Assembly: GCF_027596085.1 (NCBI RefSeq)
Contig: NC_072452.1
Span: forward strand, 4,498,314-4,562,313
Direction of reading: 5' to 3'
DNA length: 64,000 bases
Source of the DNA: Anoplopoma fimbria
Taxonomy: Eukaryota > Chordata > Actinopteri > Perciformes > Anoplopomatidae
This document shows positions 51,171-64,000 of the stretch, piece after piece. Below the pieces are notes generated by a model. That model ran no database searches. It saw nothing but the letters and a program-made list of their open reading frames with translations, and was not told the origin of the DNA. Within the stretch, counting starts at the first letter, position 1. Every line of letters begins with the position of its first letter. The position numbers were made by a program, and so were the translations under genes.

Positions 51171-52689
51171 GGATATCTTGTGTAGTGCCGATACACAAGT
51201 TTCTATCCATTAAGTGTAATCATAAACCAAATACCCTATTATTAAATCCATAACAGTCTTTCATAAAAGGCCTTTTTTTCTGAAATCCATTATCCACAGC
51301 CCAGACTGAATCTTTAAAGAAGAGCGGAAGAAGATTTAATATATTTTTCTCCTTAATATTTTCAGTAAAGACCTTTTAAGACTAAACTAGAGCAGGCTAA
51401 TAGGTTCTTGGCATGCAGTTTAATACTTCTCATTGTGATTCAAATGGAGATCACATCCTCATCACTTTTCCACTGTTTTGTTTTATCCCTTACCTCTAAT
51501 CTTTTCTCTCCTCTTTTACCATTCTTTTCCCCTTTGCGTTTCCTCCATTCACATTTTTTCCTCTTCATTTTTCTGTCATACTTGCCCTTTTTTTCCTTCT
51601 TTCTCTTTCCTTAATTATGTCCGCTCTTCCTATTTTATTATTTTTTTTTTTTTACATCCACTAATACAGACTCATTTAATTTTATCACAATAATTAAAAC
51701 CCACTGAGCAGATAGTAATTCGATCATCTGATTTTAAGAGTGTTTCCTTTGCTTTATTTCCTCCTCAGGTTTGATGAGTGTGTGGCGGTTCGCTCTAAAC
51801 ACCAACTTGCTTTCGATACAGCTCTTTCTATTGTTTGTTAAGGTTAAGTGCTTTGCCCAAGAGCACTGAAACAGCAGCTGGTGGCTCACCATCAGTGTCG
51901 CCGTGACTTACATACACTTTGTGAGAAAACAGCACGTAGGAGGAGGAGGAAACCAAGACGTGTGTTGGAAGAAGTTAAATCAGGTGTAGAAACAAATAAC
52001 GGCGAGCAACAGAAAAAGAGATGAATACGGATGGGAGAGAGGAGCGGTACTAGAGCGGCACAAATGAAACAATGTATTATAAAGCATGTCAGTGTGACCT
52101 TTTAGTGACCTGAATATCATTAGTGTGGAACATAATCTGACCGAGAGTCATTTGTTTCTTTGTAACAAGTGAGAGAGGACCGGGGAATCTTTCTGAGAAG
52201 GTTATTTCCACTTCAGCCAGACAAATTCATCATGTGGAACTCTCTTGAGAGTGAGTGAGTGTCTGTTAGTTTCATCTCTCCACACGTCTTAATGGATGTC
52301 TTTGTGTGTGTGATTTGGCCAGACGGTGTGACCTACAGTTACTTCACTACTCTCTGCCTTAATGTCATCCCATTCGCTACCAAATCATCTGCCTCCTCAC
52401 TCCTTGTGTTATTCACTTAAATTCTTTCACCTGTGCATTATTTTTTACCCAGCCCCCTTTCTTTGTCTATGTTTGTGGCTGCAAATACCATCGTTTCACT
52501 TCCTTTCTAATGCTTCTTTTCAGGAGGCTGTAAAGGATGAATTCACTAGTTTGAGAGAAACAGCAATCCCTCTATCAGGAGACCGTTGTTTGTTCCCTGT
52601 TTAAAACCAGAAGTCAATGTTGATTTATTGAGTTATTTGTGACTTAACTTGCGTAATGTGGTACCTGGACTTCCATGGTTATTTTAACC

Positions 52690-52905
52690 CAAACGAGAAT
52701 CTTTTCTAACTAAGTATTTTTCTATCTTTTCTAAAACCTAAACAAGTATTTTGTTGCCTAAACCTAACTCAATATTTCCGTGTGAAGAGAGAAATGTATT
52801 ATGAATAGACTATATTCATGTAACAAGCAAAAAGCGAGTTGCTGGACATTCGTAGGAAAATGCTATTTTTATTACTTTTTGTAAGATAACATACGAACAC
52901 AAACC
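52690..52905 (+). repeat. Dispersed repeat F1, copy 3 (plus)
   Basis: AACCTAAACAAGTATTTTGT, TGCCTAAACCTAACTCAATA, CGTGTGAAGAGAGAAATGTA, ATGTAACAAGC and GTTGCTGGACATTCGTAGG match F1. It is followed directly by a (CA)n array. Confidence 0.6.
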
Positions 52906-52917
52906 GCCTGTTTGAGA

Positions 52918-52918
<1 letters not shown>

Positions 52919-52997
<79 letters not shown>
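52919..52997. repeat. (CA)n microsatellite
   Basis: About 39 CA units at the end of the F1 copy. Confidence 0.97.
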
Positions 52998-53000
<3 letters not shown>

Positions 53001-55194
53001 CAGCACCATGGAGTGAGACATTAGCTTTGATGAGAATGTGATTAATAAGTCACCAATTAATTATAGTCAATTAAAAGTACCTCTCACTACCTCTACCTTT
53101 GTCTAATCATTTTCTAATTATGTCCGTCTCTCTTTCTCTCTCCTAGTCTTAGTCAAGTCTCTGTAATAGTTTTTACCTTTTGCTACAGACTGTAGCCACA
53201 ATAGAGGGACCACGCTGGATAAATTATTGCACCTAGTGTTTGACAACTTAAAGGAGCTGTATTAAACGTTATGTACATTATTAAAGCAGCTAAAAGCTGT
53301 TTGCTATGTAAAGATTTAGTTGAGTAATGTCTACCTGAACAAAGAATAAAGTCACTGTGTTTCTTTGTCAGAGCTTCTCGTTGCTTTGTTCATGTTTCTG
53401 GGGTCAGTCAATCAACTTTTAGTGCACGTCGGTGCATGTGAGCATGCCCCACTGGCTAGCTTGGTGCGGTTATAGCTGTTCACACTTTCGCGACCAACGG
53501 TGCCATCAGGGAAGCGTTGCACCCACCCTCCAAATCCCTAAACGGGTTAACAGCATGGGCTCTGTCAGCGGCAGTGTTAGCGTGTTAGCATTGTTAGCAA
53601 TGAGCTTCCGGTCGCTGTCGACATGTTGAGAGCCATTGAGAGGCAATCGAAATGCTCCCGGTCTCCGATCTTGCAACTTTAAAATGAAGTTGAGATCTTA
53701 TTTCTAGTTTTTGCGTGAGTGATTTTATGAGGACACGTCTGTCTCTAACAAGCTTTGTTTCAGCAGAAAAAAAAATATAGTTTTGTACTTAAATGCAACT
53801 CATATTACTTTTCAGTCTAAAAGCTTTGGTGGTTCTACTGTACATCATGTGTTGGTTATGTAGTTTGGCTCTCTGTAGGTGGCGCTCTTTTCTTCGTGGC
53901 TCTTTTCTATGCTTACTACCCAGTTTCTATGGATGTATTGTGTGAATGGTGCTGCATTCTATTTGCTTCTGCATGTTGGGGCACATAAAGCTTGAGTCAG
54001 AAGATTTCCCAACACTTAAGAATGGTGGGAAAATATTGTATGTTAATTGTCAAGGCCCTGTGAGACCTTGTTTTTTCTTTTTTTTTTGGACCAAATAGGC
54101 TTAAAATTGTGGGGATAGTCATTTGGTAGTGTTTATACACACATCCAGTCCTATTTGGTTGGTCAAAGTAGACCATGTTGTTGAAGTGATTCTACCCTCC
54201 TCCTCTCTCTGAATCTACCTTACCTCCTCGCCACTACTTGTTCCGTGACTAAGAACATTGTTAAAACGAGCTTGGGGCTAGTTTTTGCAAGGATGAAGTT
54301 GGAGATGGAATATAGTAGAATTAAATGGAACCCTTAAATATTCATCAAAGGCTTAGCTGTTGATGGTTGGAATTTGAAAGTATTTTCAGCAATAGTGCCG
54401 CAAAATACAATATATATAATATAATTTATTGCAAAAGGATTAAAAACAGACACATTTTACTTTCAAATGATTCATTTTGTCATTATGAATGTCTTAAAAA
54501 TAAGACATGAAGTGGCTGGTAAAGTTTTGGGTTGCACAATAGGCATTTAACCTTTACACTGGTGACCCATCCATGGCTAAATAATCAGGTTACACACTCA
54601 TTGTTCACCCACACAGGTGCGCTCACGTATTGGCTGATTAAGCCTGATTAAGAGTCTGTGGGCATTTTGACATGTCACAGTAGGAAATGCACAAGTGTAA
54701 ATAATCAGATGAGGAGGGGTCTAATCAGCCAGCTGTGTTGGTCTGCAGGGCTTTAGGATACTGACAGCCTTTAACGTCTATTCCTTGAGCCGCCAGGTGT
54801 GCGATGCCCCCTGCGTTTGGTATTTTGGCGCCTCAGGGCAAGAAATGGACATTATAATATATTGAAATATCGCTGCGTATCGCCACAAATGTCCTGATTT
54901 CAATCCGATTCACAGGATCCCGATTTGTTTGTCGAATCGATTCAACATCAATTTGGTTAGGTAATGCAGTTTTAATGCAAATATTGCTTTGATGTGAAAG
55001 GGAACAGAGAGCTAATGCTGTTATATGAACAAGGGACTCTCTTACCTGGTGCATTATCAAAAATATTAATGTTTGCATTAAGAATTAAGCAATTTTTAAA
55101 ATCACACGGTAGTTTCATATAGAAAGGGTATAGGTAGAGGGTTTCATTCAGTAACTTTTGACCGCTTTTGCTGATTATTTGGGACACAGTTGCA

Positions 55195-55880
55195 TGTTTT
55201 CTTCATATTGCAACACAATCATAATAATAATGATAATATGTAATAATCATACATTTTATTTGTATAGTGCTTTAAAAGGTACTCAAAGGCACTTTACATG
55301 GTAAAAACAGAAACATTGGGAGCAATAATAATATAAACGAAGTGGGTAGATGACATTACAACTGTAAAAAAAACAAAAAAAAAAAAACATTATATAACTC
55401 ACAGGTTGAAAGCAGATTTAAATAGATGAGTATTAAGTGCAGTTTTGAAAATGGCGAGTGACGGGGAATGTCTGAGGTGCTGGGGAGAGAGTTCCAGATG
55501 GACCGGGCAGCAATGGAGAAGGCCCTGTCCCCCCAGGGTCCGGTGTTGGTGGATCTGAGGTTGCTGGTGGGAGTGTGTCTGTGTAGGAGATCGGAAAGAT
55601 ATGAGGGGGCCAGGTTGTGAAGGGCTTTGAATGTAACAAGGAGAATCTTGAACTGTATTCGTTGCTGTATGGGGGGGCCAGTAGAGGTTTTGAAAGACTG
55701 GGGTGATGTGGTCTCTGGTGCGGGAGGTAGGACAGCAGACGGGCAGCGGAGTTTTGGATGTATTGTAGTGATTTTGAAGGACGTGCCGTACAGGATGCTG
55801 TTGCAGAAGTCAAGTCGAGAGGTGATGAAGGGGTGGATGAGTGATTCAGCAGCTGAGGAGGAGAGGGAGGGGAGCAGACG
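55195..55880 (-). pseudogene. Degenerate CR1/L2-type LINE 3' region (minus)
   Basis: On the minus strand the coding begins with KSLQYIQNSAARLL, the motif at the start of the LINE C-terminal conserved region. It then shifts frame several times, with recoverable pieces such as NLRST, GDRAF and NSLPQHLRH. The 3' untranslated part contains AAAGTGCC...AAAGCACTATACAAATAAAA and ends in an ATT-rich tail near 55210. It is frameshifted and dead. Confidence 0.65.
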
Positions 55881-56671
55881 ACAATGATTCTTAGATGAAA
55901 GCGTTTTTTGTGGTGTGACTGACGTGGCGTCTTCAGGAGAGATATTGATATTATATATTATATATTATACATTGATCAAAAATGACAACAGGGCCACAAA
56001 TGACATTCTTAACATATGTTAATATTATCCTTGTAATGATCCATGAATGAAAGATGATTTCACATCATGCTGGTGATCACAGTGGCATGTTTACCTGTAT
56101 TCTACATAAACATGCGGAGCTCAAGGACACATTTTGGCCATACTTGATAAAAGTAAATGAGGCTCTTCGGTTACCCACAAGTTATCAGGAGAGAGAGAAG
56201 TTTTCACTAATCCACATGTATTGTTTGTTGTAGAATTATTAATTATGACACAATGTTGGATTTGCACATAAGCACAGAGGTTTCTATGTTGTTGTCTGGT
56301 GCTTTTGCCCAAAATTTGGCGTGACATTTTCCAGTTAGAGACTGCAGGTGTCCTCCGCTTTATGTGGGAACTGTTGAGCTTCCAGCCAGGTATCAAAATC
56401 CCAGTACTTTATGAACAAATTCAAAGTAATACAAGAAAACCCTTGCTGTTGATCGGCTGGTTAAGTGTTAGTATGCACACATTATGAACTGGTTTAAATG
56501 ACTGCTTTATGTAAATGTTTGACCTTTTTGTTCGCTCTGTGTCGACGTTGATGCCACATGTAAAACAGAGCATCACACGTAGCCTATCTCCAAAAAACAG
56601 CAGCCTTTTATCGAATGCAGCATGTGTTTGTGTGGATAAACCCTTTCGTGACACGTAATGGAATGATTTTA

Positions 56672-56703
<32 letters not shown>

Positions 56704-59700
56704 GTCACTTCTCAGCATGTATTGATCCGTGCTCCTAATAAACAAGAGGTTGAGAAAGAGCAACAAGAGCGAAGGCGAACAAAAGAGACAGATAAAGAGG
56801 AACAGACAGAAGGAGACGGAGAGAGAGAGAGGTTGTTCTGCCACCTGGACTCATCCATATCTTGTTTTCCATCGTTATCCCAGACACAGACAGTGAGAAA
56901 TGCTGACATCTATTCAATAAACTGTCAGCGCAATCAACATCAATACGTTAGGACTTTGACGAGCGACTCAAACAACACGGCAGAGACGGAGGCAGCTGTT
57001 TATATGATCTCGTTTTTTACTCATTTATTTTCATTGGCGAATCATCCTTTCCACTTTTTATTTCATTCATTTTCCTGCAGGGTTACTCAACTCAAAACAT
57101 ATGCTGTTTTTTTTATCTTCAACATTGTTCTTAACAGGAGTAGGCGGCGGTGCTGTGCCGTGCTCGTGGGGAACACGCGTAAGGGATTCAAACCTGAAAG
57201 GCTCAAGTTGCAACCTGTTGTTTCAACTGTTCTTACTCCAGTTTGAATGTTATGTTCATGAATCGGTACTCGTACTGCTACACTGGGGAACCTTTTTTTC
57301 TTGTTTGGTCACATGGCACTCTGGTTGACTTTAATGCTAACGCTAACTTCAATGTGAAAAAATCAATGTTTTTGAAGGAGAAAGAAAATGACTGTTCAAA
57401 GAAACTGATATGAGCTGAAGGGTATCTTTGCTCTAGAGTTCTGAAAGGCAGACACAAAGTCAACTTGACAGTCTTATGAATCTCTCTGCATTCAAATGGA
57501 CAGTTTCTATAAACGCACAAGGAAGCCAAAATGAATCTGAGCCAACATGCTCCCAAAAGACAATTTGTGTAATCTCATTATGTCAGCCAGGGTGAAAATA
57601 TTAAGAGTCCATATTTAGAAATGTGGCATGTCCCTGTATACCTTCAGACAGCCTTCAGTTCAGGCCTTAAGGAGGACCAATGAAACCATTTGAATACACA
57701 CAGTAAAGAGCAACTTATCCCAGTTACCCAATGACCACGGACCCTTACAGAACATTGCCCCACGGTCACTTTATTTTACCCCCTGTATTCACCAGAGGCT
57801 TTTCAGCCATGTTTGACGGTCGTCCATCTCAGTTTGGATTAATGCTCACACATAACGGCGACCCAATCAGTTCTGCCCTTTCACTATCTTTTCAAATGAC
57901 TCCAACTTTCAAAAAAGAGTTAGTTTGTAACTATGGTTCTGTGAATTCTGAATGATCTGGATTCTAACTGTCTTGTAGTCAGATCAACATCTCCAACAGC
58001 TGAATTCTGTTTTCATACATTTTGATGGGAGAGTGGTGCCCACGGTGAATGTGACGTTGACTTGTACTTTAGGTGTTTGGAGCACAAGAAAATACCTCTG
58101 ATTTTTTTCAGTATTTTATCATTGATCTAGAGGACAGAATTAATATAACTGCTGTTGCAATACACTTTAGAGACTGGGGAGACTCCCTAATCTGTAATAG
58201 TCATTGCATCAGCAAGAAAAGTAAATGTCACAGCAAAAGGTTCCTCCGCCGTAGTGATTAGAACTCTTGTCCATAGGGAGCGCAGGAGGCAGTCAGGTGA
58301 CGATATAGAGCAACAAAGTTTGTTTTGGGGGTTGTGCGGGATGGATAGATGGGTCAACAAAGTGTCAGACTTTAAAGAGAAGGACCATTTTTTTTATATC
58401 CAACCGAGTATCAATGGTTTAATGTAACCATGGCTGCAATCATTCTGTAACCTTAACCAAATGGTCATTATTGTTACCCTGACAAGCGTGTTTTTTGCCT
58501 AAACCTAATCAAACTTCAACCACGGCAGTGTAAGATCAGCCATGATGATAGTGCCGTCAGATCAGAAATAAACATGTATGCAGTACGTGTCATTCTGGAG
58601 GGCATGGATGAAGGTCACTTATAATGAAGAAACTCAAACTCATAGGTGCCAATTTTGAACAATCATTAAATTAAATTATCTTTTTCATGAGAAACTATTT
58701 TTCTGCACTGGATATATTCATATTTCAAGTGGAGACAAAAATCTCTCAGAGGGTTTTCTGGGTCATAAAACGCCGAACATTAATTCTAAATACAGGCAGC
58801 TGGCTGCTATATAGCCCATTCATAGTATTATGTGCCTACTCACCGAAGACATTTATTCACCGTAAAACATTGAAAACATTAAAATCAAAGAATTATAAGA
58901 TGTCAGATAATGTGGATCTTTTTTTGGAGGTATTTCATAACTTTAGTTCAGGTAATGAACTAGGTCAAATCTTTGGGGATGTAAAAATGTGCATTTGTGA
59001 TCAGTAAGATAAAACAATTGTCTGATAAGAGATCTGAAAGAGAGACATTCAGTCATGAAAGTTCAGAATGCATCCACTGGCCAATCAGAGTCAGTCATTT
59101 ATTGTATCAGGGTATTTATCTCACTATAAAGCACGGAATCCCTGTCTATCTGTCCTCATGGAGCGCCCAGCGTGCAGACAGCTGCTTATCGACTGCAGTT
59201 CATTTTTGCTGCTTGATCTTAAATAAAGCCTGCTAACGCAACCTTTACGCTGGATAACGTTATAACCAAACGTTTCTTCACTTCCGGGGAGTCAATGAGC
59301 ATGTGCGGATAGCTTACATAGACACAGCACTACTGTTACTTAATTATGGTGTGATAGCAAGCGACTAATATGCCTGTTTGGAAATGAATACCGCCACGAA
59401 GAGTATTTCACCGATGTTGCAGCCAAAACTTGGGTGTGTTTTCCCCTGTGAGTAAATTCCACCTATATAATAATTGATACTGACTTATGACACAAATAAA
59501 ACTAATGCCAGCAAAATACTAAATCCATGCTCTACTTCATAAACACAGTGGTTTTGTATAATAACGATGTTTCTGACCATTAGTAACCCTGACCTAGGTG
59601 TGTTTTTTAACAGCCAGATTTAGTGATTTGATGGTCCCAGGTAAAAACAAACTTCTTTTCACCTTTTTTCTTAGTGGGAATGTTGATATTGGCATTAGTA

Positions 59701-61736
59701 GGAGACTCAAAAGTGTATCTTAAGTAAATCTATTTACTATTAATAGCCAAACTAGTAAAACGTATGATGATGGATCAAATCTGAATCTGCAACGTGACCA
59801 ACATTTCTCTCTCAGGTAAATGTTATATTACAATGTTTTACTCTGAAGTTACATTATTTATTTTTGCAAGTTATTTTGGAATACAATGAGTTAGAATATT
59901 AACATTGTTCAATACTTTGCATATCTAAAGATCATTAAAAAAATCTATAGCTGTTTAGGGGCCCCTTTCAATCCGGGCCTAGAGTTTTTTCCTGTGATCC
60001 AGAGTGTATTTCAGAGGTGTTTCTGACTGAGAGTAGACTGAGGGTGTGTGACGAAACTATGTTATGGCAGGTGTGTTGCTGAGGACCAAAGGAAGTGAAG
60101 TGTTGAGTGTTTGTATGAGTGGTTCTCCAGAAAGCTGCAAGCAGCAACCCCACAGGCCGCAGGTATTCTGTGTTGTCAGTAGAATGCCGCAGTATTAAAA
60201 AATCTGACTGTAATGGACCACTGCATCGGTTATTCTGCTTGATGTAGTGCTCCTAAACAAACTGATCATAAAATGTATTGCCCCGTATAGTTCAAGATAG
60301 ACACTCATATTTCTGCCTTCGAACAGCCACTTTAATTTAGCGTACGCCAACGGTACCATGAGTGTGTAGACAGGCAGCACGGGCTGTTAAATACCAGATG
60401 GTCACACATCTAAATGACAAAAACAGGGAGATTTATTGCTTAATTACACTCACCTCACATTTACAAAACAAGCACATTACAACGTTAAATGAAAGACGTG
60501 AGAAAATAGCGTTGTAATTGTAATCAAACACTCCAAAGAGCGCACATACACTGTGTGACATCTGACATTTCAGAAAACTGGCCTTTCAGACTGTGTGTGG
60601 ATATACAAAGTGGCATGTGTGTTTTAAGAGCGGGCTAAATTTGGAGTAGTAAAATGCAGAATTAATAAGTGTCAGTGTAAAGAGCTAGCGGAGGATCTGG
60701 CTTGGTTTTACTATTCATTCTGAATGAGAAAACAGTCTCCAAAGGTTACTGTCACATAGGGGAAGTCATATCAGTTTTATTAAACATTTCCAGACACATT
60801 AATCACTCTTTTTATGAATGTGGGTGGACAGAAACTCATTTTCTAATCTTTTTATTTTTGTGATACTCACAAGATCCCGATCAAAAATGTATATAGGTCA
60901 ATAAAAAAAGAATCTATTAATTCAGCTTTAGATATTTAACCATAGCAATGTTATTTCTCTTACCTTACCTTAGTCGTTTTAGTTGCCAAACATTAAAAAT
61001 ACAGTAGTAGAAAAAAACACGAGTGTTGCAGTATTAGTATATAATTAATAGAACAATTTGCCGTTGAATGTTCCAAAACATTGCTTTTAATTGTGATATG
61101 GAGTCCCTCATTTTGTTTGGTGAGTAGGCCGAGCCTTCACTTGTAGACTGCGTCACGCCTTTTTATGTATATTTGAAGAGCTGTACAATCATATAACGGC
61201 TGCTGTATATTGGTGTTTGGGGACTCTGTATGATCCCATAAAAGGCGGAACAGAAGTGGAGCTTCATCTCACTCAGGCTATTTTCCAGAACCGGCTAAAC
61301 CAATTAGAGGAAGTAGAGACCAAAAATGGGCGGAGAGCTTATGAGGGTAATCGCCTAAAATAAAGTGTGACGACAAACTAAGACACTAACAGAAACCCTC
61401 CACAATCCTGTAGTCAGGAAAGTACAGCTGTCCCACAATCCCGAGGTCCAAACCATTGGAGTCAGTCAGTGGGGGATTTAGTGTTCTGACTGGGACTGTG
61501 TCTGCACCACAGACATGAAAACTAGACTCTAATTATTTTCACACGTCACATTAGTAGTTTCACAACTTCTTGAAAGATATTTATGAAAATAATGAGAGAA
61601 ATCCGACAAAAAACTCAGTAGCGTAAGTCTCTTGGAACATTTACTGGGTAAAAACATTAAAAACCTCTGTCCACACTCTTCTTTCATCCTTTTCCTCCCC
61701 TCTCCTCCATCGTTCTCCCCTTTCTCCCTCCGTCTC

Positions 61737-62270
61737 TCCAATCCAATCCAATCCAATCCAATCCACTTTATTTATATAGCACAGTTTAAACAAACACAAG
61801 GGTTTCCAAAGTGCTGCACACAGAAAAAGAGATAAAATAAGTATAAAATAAGTAAAAACACATGACCCACCCAACACTTCTACATCACATCAACACGCCA
61901 TCTAGTGTCCAAAGGCCAAATAAAAAAGGTGCGTTTTTACCAAGGTTTTAAAGAGACACAGGGATGTAGTTTGTCTAATATGGAGTGGCAAAGTGTTCCA
62001 CAATTTTGGGGCTGCTACCGCAAAGGCACGTTCTCCTCTGTGTTTTAGCCTGGTACGGGGTGTGGCCAAAAACAGCTGGTCAGCTGACCTAAGAGAACGG
62101 CTAGGAGTGTAGGGTTTTAGCAGCTCGGAGAGGTATGGTGGGGCAAGGCCATTTAAGGCTTTAAACGCAAATAAAAGTATTTTAAAATGAATCCTAAAAC
62201 GTACAGGTAGCCAGTGCAATGAAGCCAGAATAGGTGTAATGTGGTCGTACTTTCTAGTGTTAGTCAAGAG
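61737..62270 (-). pseudogene. CR1/L2-type LINE C-terminus and tail (minus)
   Basis: A 121-residue minus-strand frame (62267 to 61902) reads TRKYDHITPILASLHWLPV, then FKILLFAFKALNGLAPPYL, then GERAFAVAAPKLWNTLPLH and LFKTLVKTHLF. This is the well-conserved C-terminal segment of fish CR1/L2-like LINE reverse-transcriptase proteins. The 3' tail is AAATAAAGTGGATTGG with (ATTGG)n, reading on the plus strand as (TCCAA)n at 61738-61764. The element is severely 5'-truncated; the frame begins at an internal Met and upstream sequence does not continue the protein. Confidence 0.85.
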
Positions 62271-62599
62271 ACGAGCTCTCCTCCATCTCGTGCTGAGAGG
62301 CTGCGTCAGGGCAGATAAATGTTGGACAGATGTTATGCAGAAGTCTCGCCCTGGGTGGCATAACTAAATAAGAGCGTGTGTATTTGCCTCTCTGTGTGTG
62401 TCGCCTCGGGTGGCTTCCACTAAATAAGAGAAGGAGAAAAAAAAAAAAAAAGGCCTCAAGTTGTTTCCAATACATGCCCCCTGCCAGCCACAGCTCTGTG
62501 TGTTACTGAGAGTCTGTTTTCTAGTTTGCTGCTGCTCCTTAGCAGAGTGATGAGCACAAATTGCATTACCATCTGTTGCCAGAGCATGAATGTATTCCC

Positions 62600-62790
62600 G
62601 GGCTGGACAACCTTCTGTGTGGAGTTTGCATGTTCTCCCCGTGTCAGCGTGGGTTCTCTCCGGGTTCTCCGGCTTCCTCCCACAGTCCAAAGACATGCAG
62701 CTTAGGTTAATTGAAGACTCTAAATTGCTATACATATGTCTGCCCTGTGATAGGCTGGAGACCCGTCCAGGTGAACCCTTCCATGATGCT
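62600..62790 (-). repeat. Dispersed repeat F3, inverted copy
   Basis: GTGTGGAGTTTGCATGTTCT, CTCCGGCTTCCTCCCACAGT, CCAAAGACATGCAGCTTAGG and GATAGGCTGGAGACCCGTCC are the reverse complement of the F3 blocks at 46860-47031. It extends further in the GTTTGCATGTTCTCC direction than the other copies. Confidence 0.75.
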
Positions 62791-63054
62791 GTTAAGACAA
62801 TATAAATTGCTATAGATTCAAATCTCTTTCTTGCCCTAGCCCTATCTCTCATGGGAAAAAAAATGCCTATAATTAATCAGAAATAGATCCTCAACCATAA
62901 GGCTTATATTTGGGCTGGTCTCATCCAGCATTTGTAGCTATACCTAGGAAAAATAAATAGCTGTAATTCGTAGATATCCAACAAAATGATTTTGTATGTT
63001 ATCCATATGTTTCCGATATGACATGAGAAGTCATTTTTGATTTATTTGTCTCAA

Positions 63055-63200
63055 TTTAGTTTTGTTCACTTAACCTAACTGAGTTTTGAGCACTGTGAAG
63101 ACGGAAGTTTAATTTAAAAGAATATATTCATGTGAGCTGAAATTGACAGGAGTTGCTGGCTAGCTAAGGAATATAAATCCATTGTAAGTAAACCTATTTT
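63055..63200 (+). repeat. Dispersed repeat F1, copy 4 (plus)
   Basis: TTAACCTAACTGAGTTTTGA, TGTGAAGACGGAAGTTTAAT and GCTGAAATTGACAGGAGTTG match the F1 blocks. Confidence 0.6.
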
Positions 63201-63278
63201 ATAACTATTCAAGAGTTAATGGAGATGAAATAAAAGAAAAAATAAGATTTTTATCCAAGTGTAGTATATAATCTAAAG

Positions 63279-63355
63279 GTGAGTTTTCAGCCTGCGCCTA
63301 AAACAACTCTGCTGTCCTGACGTCAGTTCATTCCACCACTGAGGGGGCCAGGACA
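63279..63355 (-). pseudogene. LINE C-terminal remnant (minus)
   Basis: The reverse complement reads GTCCTGGCCCCCTCAGTGG ... GACGTCAGGACAGCAGAG ... AGGCGCAGGCTGAAAACTC, the same sequence as the coding fragment at 47048-47173 with a deletion of the ACTCCCCACT stretch. It is non-functional. Confidence 0.7.
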
Positions 63356-64000
63356 TTCTAAGGCAATACCAGCGTAAAAACGAGATCTATGGACAATGAT
63401 GTAACTGAATATCCTCTAATATCTTTTTTCTCTCTAAAACTGGGACTGTTAAATTAATGACAATACACTTAGATAAAACATATATGATATAATTTATTAA
63501 GAGATACTCTTCTCCGTGTTTTGACCATGTTAGCTGTTTACATTTTGACTGTTTAATCAGTGTTTTACTTCAAAACCCTATTTTCATATAGCCACACAAA
63601 TAACCATCAGATCTCCCTAAAACATTCATTAGCATTAGTAACCCCAATGGAATATTGGAATAACCATATGGGGTTAAGAGCTCCATGCTATAAGACAGAT
63701 AAAGATGGCTCGGGCTCGTTACTCTGTTGCCATCTGGTGACTGTATCAAAGTACCGAGAGCTAGAGCTAGCATTGACCTGGAGGTGAAGTTCGAGCCAAT
63801 ATGGCGCCTGTCTTCTCTCCCAGGCATCTCTGTGGCTCTCTGTTTTTTTTTTAATTTTAGCAGTAATCTAATTAAATATATCTAGCATTTTTTAGTGAAA
63901 ATAACATATGCTTTAGTGAAATACTTTGACAAGAACAGATTTATATCAGTGTGACAGTTAAAAAAGTTTGAAGGCTTTGTCGACACTGTGTGTTTTTCGA

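Noticed and set aside
56671..57246. The longest single open frame (191 codons, plus)
   Set aside because: It starts inside a (TG)n array and continues through low-complexity sequence with no domain, no splice context and no codon bias. Most likely chance.

Overview
The window is vertebrate, almost certainly teleost fish, genomic DNA. It is not prokaryotic: there are no operons, no ribosome-binding sites and no long ORFs. The only recognisable protein-coding gene is on the + strand. Four short exons with GT-AG splice sites, at 4999-5168, 6465-6568, 31147-31333 and 31419-31572, join in frame to give 205 codons. These encode the first two extracellular immunoglobulin domains of an interleukin-1-receptor accessory protein-like protein, best matched to IL1RAPL2. 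The signal-peptide exon must lie upstream. The Ig3, transmembrane, TIR and C-terminal exons must lie downstream of position 64000. A teleost, probably percomorph, origin is inferred from the combination of (CA)n/(TG)n density, CR1/L2-type LINE tails, a tRNA-derived SINE and several dispersed repeats that I associate with fish genomes.

Layout: 1-4998 is upstream intron (LTR-like pieces, a dense cluster of four (TG)n arrays, a dispersed repeat). 4999-6568 holds the two Ig1 exons around a 1.3-kb intron. 6569-31146 is a 24.6-kb intron that splits Ig1; it holds microsatellites, MITE-like inverted repeats, a 420-bp direct duplication, LINE 3' ends, a nested DNA-transposon insertion and a SINE. 31147-31572 holds the third and fourth exons, separated by an 85-bp intron. 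31573-64000 is downstream intron with a hAT transposon remnant that has a recognisable target-site duplication, degenerate LINE C-terminal coding regions, further copies of the dispersed repeats and long dinucleotide arrays.

Most long open frames are translations of (CA)n/(TG)n arrays (poly-TH or poly-VC) and are not genes. No RNA gene was found other than the SINE's tRNA-like head, and there is no CRISPR array. I did not find a new multi-gene system. The points of most interest are nested and duplicated mobile DNA, a tetranucleotide array starting about 15 nt after a splice donor, a tandemly multiplied TATA-like motif, and two inverted TG/CA array pairs that could extrude as cruciforms.
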